A DNA stretch of 64,000 nt. It comes from Talaromyces rugulosus. Its lineage: Eukaryota > Ascomycota > Eurotiomycetes > Eurotiales > Trichocomaceae. The position numbers were made by a program, and so were the translations under genes. The stretch is from positions 5,704,001 to 5,768,000 of the forward strand of contig NC_049561.1 in assembly GCF_013368755.1 (NCBI RefSeq), read 5' to 3'. This document shows positions 55,765 to 64,000 of this stretch, in pieces. The number at the start of each line of letters is the position of its first letter. The stretch's first letter is position 1. The notes beneath the pieces are model-generated. The model saw only the letters and a list, made by a program, of their open reading frames with translations. It ran no database searches and was not told the DNA's origin.

Positions 55765-56767
55765 TCAATTAAACAGAGGCCGAAACCTCTTAGATGCAGT
55801 ATCGCTTGTCGAGTCAGGGCCGAGTACCCAGCCCGTTGTGTCGAACTGGCGACGGCGATTCTCTTGGTCCCACATTTCGTCGTCGTCGTCGAGCAAGTAA
55901 GCCCGAGTCCGCTTCGTCGGACTCATGGACATTTCAGTCATTGGCTCTTCGTCTTCGTCGGGTGCCCTCTTCAAGGGCCGGAGAACGCTCATTTCATCCG
56001 CCTGTGCATCAAGACATTGCGGCTTGACTTCTGGGTCACGGTGGTACAGGTCTTGAAGCATCCATAGCTTCTCGGCAATGTCTTGAGGAATCACCGGACG
56101 ACGGATACTTCCTAGAGCCACAAAGGCTCGTCGAATAGCAGCCATCGGTGATCCATTCCATGGCGCCGTTAGTTTGAAGCCACCAGCTGGCGGATTGATT
56201 GTGTTCGGGTGTAGGAGGACACGAGTATACAGCGGGACGCCGTCAGGTTGACTGGCGGCATATTCTTCTGACGTTGGGCAGATGCGATTTGTGACCTTGC
56301 CTTGGTCGCCTGCAATTTGTCGACGCTCCATGTCGACTTTTTCTTTCTGGATAAAAAAATCTAGATCTGCTGGTACGAAAAACCAGCCTGGATCCATTGC
56401 ATTGCCAAAATTTGTGTGACATGTCGGACATAGTGCCACCCCGTTTAACGCTGAGGTCAACGAAAAATTAATCAGACCTCGGTTGAAAAGGTAGCGTATC
56501 TATAAAGATAAAATGTTAATAATATATTTCCAGTATACTTATTGGGTAATTTCTTACTGCTCGGTCTTCCTTGGCCACAACATGAGCGGTCTCAATAACA
56601 TCTTCCACATCACAAAACCAGCACGAGTTCTTTGTGTATTCACGGCAGCTCAATTTGACGGAGGTCGTGAATGACCCGGAGTTGGCAGATGCCTCGGACG
56701 ACATCCTTTTGCTGCGGCTGTTGGTACGGACAGGGGGAGGTCCCATGCGACTGCTCGTAGACGACAT
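55765..56767 (-). CDS. HNH-endonuclease-domain protein (HNH_2-like) inside the TIR element
   Basis: Exons 56767-56558 and 56499-55765 (58-nt intron GTAAGA...TATAG) close to 314 residues. The start at 56767 is the first ATG; the frame extends further upstream only from a non-ATG. After a Ser/Arg-rich start comes the core: CWFC, ETAHVVAKED (first His), LTSALNGVALCPTCHTNF (Asn, second CxxC and last His). This is the zinc-stapled HNH fold of the PF13391-like fungal group. The C-terminal half is charged, with an acidic run (DEDEEP; LLDDDDEMW) and PTKRTR, KRFRP basic patches that could be nuclear signals. Catalytic residues look present, so it may be an active DNA nuclease. No partner gene is in the element. 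Confidence 0.82.
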
Positions 56768-57290
56768 TATCAGTGTTGATCTCAACGATTGACAAAACTC
56801 GAAGTATTCCAATTTGAATGTGCGGGTTGGGACAAGGTGAAGTTCACCCTGCTGCTCGAAATAAACTAAAACATACCTGTACGTTGAATTTGGAAGGTAC
56901 GGTCCTGTCGAGGAAAGACCGGACCAGAGGAGTCACGGCTTTCAAGTGTTATTTCGTCGACCTTCACTGATTATTATCCATTAACTGACGAAATAATAAA
57001 TGCAATAATTCAAATGGAGACTCCAAAAATAAGAGCGTTTTATGAGTATATCTTTACTCGTCAATATCCCAAGTATGTGTGAGATCGAAGAACCTCAAGT
57101 TGTATATGTTCATTGTCGGATGACTTGGCTTAGTAGCCTATATATCCTTAGCTGTCGGATAATCAGTGCAAAAAATAGATCTGTTTAGTGTAAGTTTATA
57201 TAATATATACTTCATTGACTATTTCATGGTACACATAACGAAACGACACCACGTGTCGTCATTGCCAAGATACGGTGTCACGTGTGACGG
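56768..57290. other. Non-coding right part of the TIR element
   Basis: About 520 nt upstream of the HNH gene, AT-rich. Two CACGTG motifs lie near the right end (57250-57255 and 57279-57284), each inside an imperfect palindrome. No transposase remnant is recognisable. Confidence 0.5.
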
Positions 57291-57322
57291 ACTTTTGTCC
57301 AAATCTTTCTAACCGTCCGCCG
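57291..57322 (-). repeat. Right terminal inverted repeat
   Basis: Inverted partner of 55463-55494 and followed by TA. Mismatches are at the outermost base and at one base between the GGCGGACGGTTAGAAAGA and TTGGACAAAAGT blocks. Confidence 0.8.
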
Positions 57323-57491
57323 TACGATAGCGCAATGGCGCTTCGAATGCGGAGATCTCTCGCTTCGTTCGTTCGTCCTTCTTGCAACTGTTTTGCGAGG
57401 AAGAAAAGCCTTATCTTTAATATATTCTTCGCACAACTCTAACACGGAAATATTCCTTTTTAACACCCTCAACAGCACTTGTCCGCTCATA

Positions 57492-58817
57492 ATGAAGCTC
57501 TCAACCGCCTTGACGCTGGGTGCTGCGGTCCAGCTCGGCTCGGCCGCCGCCGTGCCTCAGCAGGCTCCTCTTGTTAGCCAGCCTCTGCACAGCCAGCCGC
57601 TGAACAATAAGCCTTTGGAAAACACGCAGCTGTCATCGGAAAAGTATCTGATCGAGCTGGCGCCGTATCAGACCCGATGGGTGACCGAGGAAGAGAAGTG
57701 GGAGCTGAAACTCGTACGTCTTGATTAGATCCAGTGACTTTGAATGATTACTTCCGAATACCTGTTAACCCTAGCCCCCACCAGGATGGAGTGAACTTTT
57801 TGGACATCACCGAGGAGCATAGAACCGGAGTCTACCCCAAGTTTTTCCAAAGCAATGCCGTCCACTACCCTCGCAAGCTCTCTTTCAACGACACGGTCAA
57901 GACACTGTCCGAGAACCTCGACAAGAACAACATGAGGAAGAACCTGGAGAAATTCACTTCGTTCCACACCAGATACTACAAATCCAAAACCGGGATTGAG
58001 TCTGCTAACTGGCTTTACGGTCAGGTCGGTGCCATCATCAAGAAATCGGGAGCTGCCGAGTACGGCGCCACGGTCGAGCAGTTTGCTCACCCTTGGGGCC
58101 AGTTTAGCATTATTACCCGCATTCCGGGCAAGTCGAACAAGACGGTGGTGCTCTCGGCACACCAGGATAGCATCAACCTGTTCCTGCCATCCATTTTTGC
58201 TGCTCCGGGCGCTGATGACGACGGAAGCGGCACTGTGACTATTCTAGAAGTCCTGCGGACACTGCTGCTGTCGGAGGATGTCGTGTCTGGCAATGCTAGT
58301 AATACGCTTGAATTCCACTGGTACTCTGCAGAAGAGGGTGGACTGCTCGGCTCGCAAGCCGTTTACGAAAACTATCGGGCCAATGACCGGGATATCAAGG
58401 CCATGCTCCAGCAGGACATGACCGGCTACAGCCAAGGGACTCTTGACGCCGGGCGCGAAGAGGCGGTTGGTGTGATTATTGACTATGTCGACAAGCCTCT
58501 TACGGATTTCATTAAGCGCATTATCACTGAGGTATATTACCCTTTTTTCCCCCTCTCACTTGTTCACTTACTGATTTATATAGTACTGCGACATCCCCTT
58601 TGTCGAGACCAAATGCGGCTACGCCTGCTCCGACCACGCCTCTGCCAGCCGATATGGCTATCCCTCGGCGTTTGTGATTGAATCCGAGTTCCAGGACTCT
58701 GACAAGAAGATCCACACCACCGACGACGTGATTGAGTATTTGGATTTTGACCACATGATCCAGCATGCCAAGATGAGTCTGGCTTTTGCGTATGAGCTTG
58801 CATTTGCTGTGTTTTGA
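57492..58817 (+). CDS. lap1: Secreted leucine aminopeptidase, M28 family
   Basis: Exons 57492-57713, 57785-58531 and 58584-58817 give 400 residues, the usual length of fungal Lap1. A signal peptide ([21 protein letters not shown]) and a propeptide of about 70 residues precede the zinc peptidase. The ligands and general base are in order: SAHQDS (His), PGADDDGSG (bridging Asp), YSAEEGG (Glu pair), QQDMTGY (Asp), and IHTTDDV (His). Two late cysteines ([15 protein letters not shown]) fit the conserved disulfide. It releases N-terminal residues from peptides outside the cell. The promoter is short: the right end of the TIR element is 169 nt upstream of the ATG. Confidence 0.95.
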
Positions 58818-59070
58818 TTAGATTAGAGAGCAACTCCTAGTTTTTTATGTGATTCGTCGTAAATACATAGTAGACACTCAATGATATATCCATAGCTATA
58901 CCAATATCAAATTGTCAATCAGCATGCAAGTGCTAAATAATGTTAGTGACGGGTCACGCGGTGGATCTTCGTGGGGTTCCGCTCACCGGCCAACTCTTAA
59001 GTGTCTTATCACAACTTCAATCTTAAAAGTACCCGGGGTTATGCTAGTCAGTTTTTAAAAAATCATCAAA

Positions 59071-60156
59071 ATGAGCTACGCAAAAGAGCTCGAAATTGCA
59101 TGCCTCGCCGTGCAGCGCGCAGCCCGCCTGACAAAAACCATTCTGGCCAGCGTCGACAAGGGCGCCCTCGACAAACAGGACAACACGCCCGTCACCATTG
59201 CCGACTTTGCAGCCCAAGCACTCATTATCAGCGCCATACACCATGTTTTCCCTGCAGACCAGTTTGTCGGCGAGGAGTCGTCGGGTGCGCTGCGTGAGAA
59301 TCCGCAGTTGTTAGATAGAGTGTGGGAAGTGGTTTCGACGACCAAGCTGGAGGATGTTGATGGCGAGGAAAAGAGAATAGTTCTGGCAACGCCATCCTCG
59401 CCAGACGAGATGTTGGATCTGATCGACCTCGGCGGCAAAGGTGCTGGCGGATCCGAGGGTCGTATCTGGGTGCTTGATCCGGTCGATGGCACGGCGACGT
59501 TTATCAAGGGCCAGCAGTACGCTGTATGTCTGGCGCTGCTCGAAGACGGGCAGCAAAAAGTGGGCGTGTTGGGGTGTCCGAATCTCAAGCTCGAGTCTGA
59601 CGACCTGCAAAGGACACGCGTCCAGGAAGATGTTGTTGACAGCGCCGGCGCTGGACAGGTGCTTTATGCTGTGCTCGGGCAAGGGGCATATATCCAACCT
59701 TTATCCAACACAACACGTCTTCTAGAAGATCAACGACAACGTCTTCCAACCCGCCAGCCCACCGACCCCAGCGACGTCCGCTTCGTCGACTGCGCATACG
59801 CCGACTCGACCGACTACAACAAACACGGCCTGGTCGCGAAAGCGCTCGGCGCGCCCTGGCCCGCCACGGCCGATCTGTGGTCGTCGCAGATGCGCTATGT
59901 CGCGCTTGCAGTGGGCGAGTGCAACACGCTCATCAAGATTGTGCGCCAGCAGGACCACCGCTCGAGTATCTGGGACCATGCGGGCGGTATGCTTATTGCG
60001 CAGGAGGTTGGCTGTACGATTACAGATGTGCGTGGGGATTCGGTGAGTTGTGGGCAAGGTAGGAAATTAGCGGGCGCGTATGGACTGGTTGTTGCGCCTG
60101 CGCCGGTTCATGCGAGAGTGCTGGAGGCTGTGAAGGAGGTTATTCAGAGGAGTTAG
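59071..60156 (+). CDS. 3'(2'),5'-bisphosphate nucleotidase (HAL2/MET22 type)
   Basis: A single-exon, 361-residue protein of the inositol-monophosphatase superfamily. It hydrolyses 3'-phosphoadenosine 5'-phosphate, a by-product of sulfate assimilation that inhibits RNA processing enzymes. Metal-binding motifs are present: TPVTIADFAAQALI, GEESS, WVLDPVDGTATFIKG and SIWDHAGGMLIAQEVG. The C-terminal LVVAPAPVHARVLEAVKEV is typical. In yeast the enzyme is the target of lithium and sodium toxicity. The start is the first ATG and gives the canonical N-terminal helix. It is downstream of lap1 on the same strand, 253 nt apart, with its own promoter. Confidence 0.94.
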   Translation: MSYAKELEIACLAVQRAARLTKTILASVDKGALDKQDNTPVTIADFAAQALIISAIHHVFPADQFVGEESSGALRENPQLLDRVWEVVSTTKLEDVDGEEKRIVLATPSSPDEMLDLIDLGGKGAGGSEGRIWVLDPVDGTATFIKGQQYAVCLALLEDGQQKVGVLGCPNLKLESDDLQRTRVQEDVVDSAGAGQVLYAVLGQGAYIQPLSNTTRLLEDQRQRLPTRQPTDPSDVRFVDCAYADSTDYNKHGLVAKALGAPWPATADLWSSQMRYVALAVGECNTLIKIVRQQDHRSSIWDHAGGMLIAQEVGCTITDVRGDSVSCGQGRKLAGAYGLVVAPAPVHARVLEAVKEVIQRS

Positions 60157-61019
60157 CAGTAGCATATATTCAGAGTATATTTAGGGTACGCATGTTGAGT
60201 GGATAGAATTGGCTAATGATATAGATGACTGATGCATGTTATTGATCAATCTATGTATAAACAGCCATAATGTTTCTATAATTCATCAATTGATGTAACC
60301 CCCATCCCGAAGACATGAAACGCCCTGTGTGATGGAACAATTCCCAGGTACCTACATTTTCCAGTAAACTCATCCAAAATCAACCAGCTGGAAGTTCACC
60401 AAGATAAGCTATAATATTCTAGATCCATTTTTGTTGTTATTCCTACCTTTTTAAGGAAAAGTACAGGAAATACGATAGGGACTTACATGATGGTGCTGAC
60501 GGGCAGTTAAACCGCTTATTATCACCATAGCGCCAAGATACACCCCACAAAGGCCTCGGATGTATGAAAATGAGAAAATGATCGAGATTTGCTCAAAAAT
60601 ATTGCTTTTACTCAATTTTTCAATGCCATACCGTCTAAAGCATCCATATCAATAATTCTCAAGGAGATTCTTGACAACTAAAAAGGTACGTGATTCGAAA
60701 TTACAGACTAGGCCAATACAGTGCAAGGGAAACACACTTGTAACTCCAGATACTAAATTTACTACTGCGGCGAGAAGAACCAGATTTACAGCAAATTAGT
60801 AGCCGTTGAGATGTACGGCTTTTGAAAATATGGGACAACGAAACGATCGATCAAATAAAATCGCCCAGATGCAAACCAAGCTTAGGCATGCGGAAGTTCG
60901 CAATCGCTAGCTTTACCAGGCAGTTGGCTCAGAAGAGATATAAAAACTGTATCGTGCATTCAAATCTCGATGATCACATTTCAACGAGGCACTGTCTAAC
61001 ACCGAGTACGTAGTGTGGC
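60157..61019. other. Intergenic 860 nt
   Basis: 3' flanks of the HAL2-like gene and of the minus-strand TPR gene. Mostly AT-rich; nothing recognised. Confidence 0.5.
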
Positions 61020-64000
61020 TTACGGCCGCTCCTTCCATGCCAAATATTGATAAGTAATGTATACCGTAAGTAACGTGCCCAGAAACGATCCTAAACTGAA
61101 TGCAGAGTTGTTATCCGAGGTGACTGCTGCATATATGATCACGACAAACCCAATTACAAGAAGTAAAATGAATATTGAAAAAAGAATAGCAGACCAGTCC
61201 AAACTCTCGTTGATACGGATTCCCCATCCTATAACACGCTGACCTTGGGCACCTGGTGGTCTGACTAACTCTTCTCGAAGCTTTTTGGGGAACATCGTCA
61301 TCCAGAATCCGTCCGTATGGGGTCCTGGCTTCAGTAAGTGCGGCAATGGAATGTCAGCAAGTTCGGCGTCTTCCATTGGAACAGGCTCGTAAAGATATCT
61401 TCTTGCCGTTACCTCATCCTCGGGGGGAAACTCTCTGGTCTTGAACCATCTTGGACAACTTTCTTCTCCGATAGGGATAAGCTGAAACTATTAGAAGGTT
61501 TAGCCTAGCAGTCTCGACAGAATAAAAACAGTGCATACTCGGACAAAGTCCCCTGACGCAATCTTGTGCAGATGCATCCCTCCGAAGATACCGCGGAGGC
61601 TTGTAAGAAATTCCAAACAGCTCGGTAAAGATGGAAGATTTGGGAGCCGTTTTGAAATTGCATACAATAATTTACGTACCAAAGGTGGAACAAGTAAGGC
61701 AAATCTCCATTCATGAGCCCTACGAACACTTTTATACCCACTGCTAATATTTTGAAAAAGGAACTCGTCACTACCAATCGAACTGACATCGACATGAACC
61801 AGGGCTGTGGAATTCTTCGTATTGACGCAGACGAGAAGGTACTGTGGATCACCAAGAGCATGAAGATTGCGAGGCTCAGATGCGTTTCTATGGGCTTCGG
61901 TATTTGCAAACTCTGACGATATCCGATGTAGAGATTGTGGGAGGCTGGGCTGTGGCCCATTCCTACTGGATCTCAATTGGGCTTTAGGCGGAAGCGTGAT
62001 CTCATTGGAATTAGGCGAAGGTTGTGGCCGACTCCTGACGGCGGCCACGCTCTTAATGAGTCTTTGCCGGAATCTTTCAATCCCACCCGGTGACAACTCT
62101 CTAACATCGACATACGAAAGTTCACCGCAACCCTGAAAGGAGTGTTAAACCCTCTATGATGTAAAAATGAAAGGTAGACTGACACAAATATATGATATCC
62201 TTCGGTAGCTGGTGGGTGGAGGGAAGCAGATGCCCATTAACCAAAGCCACCACGACGACCATATCGTCACCTTGTCAGGTTTCATATAGTCTGATGGGAT
62301 TTCCTCCGCAGGATTGTCTCTCTGATGAGAAACTTGATTAGTGTCACCTCTCTGTTCTTCCAATAGCTCTGATTTGGCAGCGACATAAAACCTTTCGTTC
62401 TCGCCATTATTCGATGGCTTTTGAGGGAACGAAATCATAATATCCTGGAATGATGGCTCAAGAAACACAGAGTTAGTTGACGTAGCATCGGGTTGTAGTT
62501 TCTCTCGTGAGTCAGCTATCCCAGGTGAATGATAGAGAAATCTACGAAGATTTTGCTTATAGAGGTGGAAGGGTCGTCCGGAGATAAGGAATTCTGCGGT
62601 TTCTTTTAGTTTAGATAGCTCGGCCTCGGACACATCGTTTCCTCTGTCATTATCGTCATCCGTGTCTTCGCTGTCTTGCCTGGCATCGTCTGCATTGCCT
62701 GATGCAGAATATGGTATACCTGCCATGTCACCGGATATTATACCATCATTATCCGTGTGCGCTGGCTGCGCTGTAGAATCCCCATCATCCAGAAAACGAT
62801 CAAGCAAAGAGAGACTGTCCTTCTCCTGATTCAGCATGATGTTTATTTTTTCTCGAATAGTATTGTCTGTGGGCTTAACAAGGGTACAAACTCCCGCGGA
62901 GATGCGAATTCTGTTGTTTCGCGAGCGCAAGAATTCAACAGCTATCTTTTGGGAAGGGATATGGCCGTCTGAGCGGAGATCCATGAAAAATGTCTTCAAC
63001 AAGCGTCGATGATTTCTCACGAACGTCGCTTCGCCCATGGTTTTAGCTGCTTCCTGATATAGAGCTAACAGCTCAAAGTCGTCCGTAAACGTTTTTACAA
63101 TATATTTCACCGCAACTTGTTGATAATTGGCCGCCCCAGGGTCAGTTTCAGCTAAGGAGTTAATGTCGTCAGCTGTTGACTTAAGTGACTGGACATCATC
63201 TTCTCTTTTCTCAAGCTTATGTTCCATTTTCGGCGTTTTATAGTTGAAGAAGGTCATGGGTAAACGAGACTCTATAACTGGGTCAATGTCCACGATGGCT
63301 CCATATGATAGCGAAGACGGGGGGGTAGAGCGAGCTTGATCTGACCAAAGGTAAGGAGAAGAATCCGCTAGTGTGTGTGAAAAGTCTACGGAGGTGGCTT
63401 CCCTCTCGCGCTTGCCCCTCCGCAAATTTAGCGCTTCTGCTTCCTTCAGCCGTCCTTGGTTCTTGTACGTCGATGCGAGGTTTGCTATGCTGCTTAGGGT
63501 ATTAGGGTGCTCTGGTCCAAGTATCCGTTCGCTAATTTCCATCACCTGCACATCAAGCTCTTCTGCTTCCTTCCACCGTCCTTGGTTCCAGTATGTCGAG
63601 GCAAGATTGCCCATGCTGCTCACAGTGTTAGGATGCTCTGGTCCAAGAATTTGTCTACTAAACCCCAATACTTGTAACTCAAGCTCCTCAGCTTCGTTCC
63701 ATCGACCCTGATTCCGATAGGTTGATGCTAGATTCGCTATGCTGATCAGAGTGTCGGGATGCTCAGCTCCTAGGACTGTCTTTTTTGTCTCTATTACTTG
63801 CATACCAAGCTCTTCTGCTTCCTTCCACCGTCCTTGGTTCCAGTATGTCGATGCAAGATTTCCCATGCTGCTCACAGTGTTAGGATGCTCTGGTCCAAGA
63901 ATTTGTCTACTAAACCCCAATACTTGTAACTCAAGCTCCTCAGCTTCGTTCCATCGACCCTGATTCCGATAGGTTGATGCTAGATTCGCTATGCTGACCA
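61020..64000 (-). CDS. NLR-associated TPR protein with C-terminal membrane module (5' part outside window)
   Basis: The 3' part of a large gene, open at the right edge. Exons are 64000-62184, 62132-61539 and 61487-61020, each intron 51 nt and phase 0, giving about 958 visible residues. The visible N-part has four to five kinesin-light-chain TPRs of 42 residues (LGPEHPNTLSSIANLAST...NQGRWKEAEEL). A helical segment follows (RFVNNHR-like FVRNHRRLLKTFFMDLRSDG, REKINIMLNQEKDSLSLLDRFL), then an acidic linker, FLISGRPFHLYKQNLRRFLY, a GYRR-type SYRRISYICGCGELSYVDV ribbon made across the first splice, SPGGIERFRQRLIKSV, and a last hydrophobic pair (AILFSIFILLLVIGFVVIIYAAV; LGTLLTVYITYQYL). This C-terminal module is common in fungal proteins with NB-ARC or other NLR-like N-termini. 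The N-terminus is not visible here. Confidence 0.78.
63555..64000 (-). repeat. Near-identical 252-nt direct repeat encoding two TPRs
   Basis: 63555-63748 matches 63807-64000 with three differences over 194 nt, offset 252 nt (two 42-residue TPRs). The following unit at 63430-63554 is more diverged. The match runs up to the window edge, so more copies may follow. Confidence 0.9.

Larger units (their letters stand above)
55463..57322. mobile_element. TIR-bounded element carrying an HNH-nuclease-domain gene
   Basis: A 1860-nt segment whose two ends are inverted copies of a 32-nt sequence with two mismatches. Both ends are directly flanked by TA (55461-55462 and 57323-57324), the target-site duplication expected of Tc1/mariner-like insertion. 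Inside the left end, four copies of a 60-63-nt repeat grow out of the inner half of the inverted repeat. The only gene is the HNH-domain protein on the minus strand. I see no DDE transposase, so it is non-autonomous, uses an unknown mechanism, or is two MITE-like copies flanking a host gene. The right end lies 169 nt before the lap1 ATG. Confidence 0.6.

Noticed and set aside
55367..55768. Open frame on the minus strand encoding a four-times repeated GLIVKKYF-type peptide
   Set aside because: It is only the translation of the subterminal DNA repeat array; it has no sensible start and no conservation signal.
61020..62132. Separate membrane-protein gene downstream of the TPR gene
   Set aside because: There is no ATG in a good place, while a 51-nt phase-0 intron joins it in frame to the TPR gene and recreates a family cysteine motif.
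1..64000. tRNA or rRNA genes
   Set aside because: A by-eye scan for T-loop and anticodon-arm patterns found no convincing case; a covariance-model search (tRNAscan-SE or Infernal) would be decisive.

Overview
This is nuclear DNA of a filamentous ascomycete. The short 50-70 nt spliceosomal introns, the signalling mucin MsbA, the Bem1 scaffold, a CTF1/Far-type Zn2Cys6 regulator, an M28 leucine aminopeptidase of the Lap1 type and a fungal NLR-like TPR protein all fit Eurotiomycetes, probably Eurotiales. I do not assign a species. I rebuilt gene models by hand from splice consensus, reading-frame closure and family knowledge. Every multi-exon model listed closes in frame, but none is backed by transcripts.

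Layout. 0.2-5.7 kb is accessory: a secreted lipase, a broken kinase pseudogene, a small DUF302 protein and a secreted NPP1-type necrosis-inducing protein. 6.5-22.9 kb is core: GPI ethanolamine phosphate transferase (mcd4), a CTF1/Far regulator whose zinc cluster is cut by micro-exons, cystathionine beta-lyase, a polytopic membrane protein and an RNF216-type RBR ubiquitin ligase. 23.1-27.5 kb holds an SRPK-like kinase and msbA. A 3.9-kb stretch with no convincing gene follows. 31.4-41.8 kb carries a mitochondrial-looking unknown, vps36 (ESCRT-II), a divergent thp3-like SAC3/GANP gene and bem1 (SH3-SH3-PX-PB1). 42.9-54.9 kb has an unknown small protein, the mitochondrial ATPase afg1, the queuine tRNA-ribosyltransferase catalytic subunit (convergent with afg1), a 99-residue lone dsRNA-binding-domain-like protein, a fungal hypothetical and an R3H protein.

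55.46-57.32 kb is the most unusual part. A 1.86-kb segment is bounded by near-perfect 32-nt inverted repeats and a TA duplication. It carries an array of four subterminal repeats, and its only gene is an HNH-nuclease-domain protein. It lies just upstream of lap1, which is followed by a HAL2/MET22 nucleotidase. The window ends inside a large minus-strand gene with kinesin-light-chain-type TPRs (two blocks almost identical at DNA level) and a C-terminal membrane module typical of fungal NLR-associated proteins.

The genes are mostly monocistronic housekeeping units. Some functions are related: MsbA and Bem1 both act in polarity/MAPK signalling, and cystathionine beta-lyase and the HAL2 phosphatase both belong to sulfur metabolism. 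They are not adjacent, however, and there is no sign of a secondary-metabolite cluster. No tRNA, rRNA or CRISPR array was recognised.
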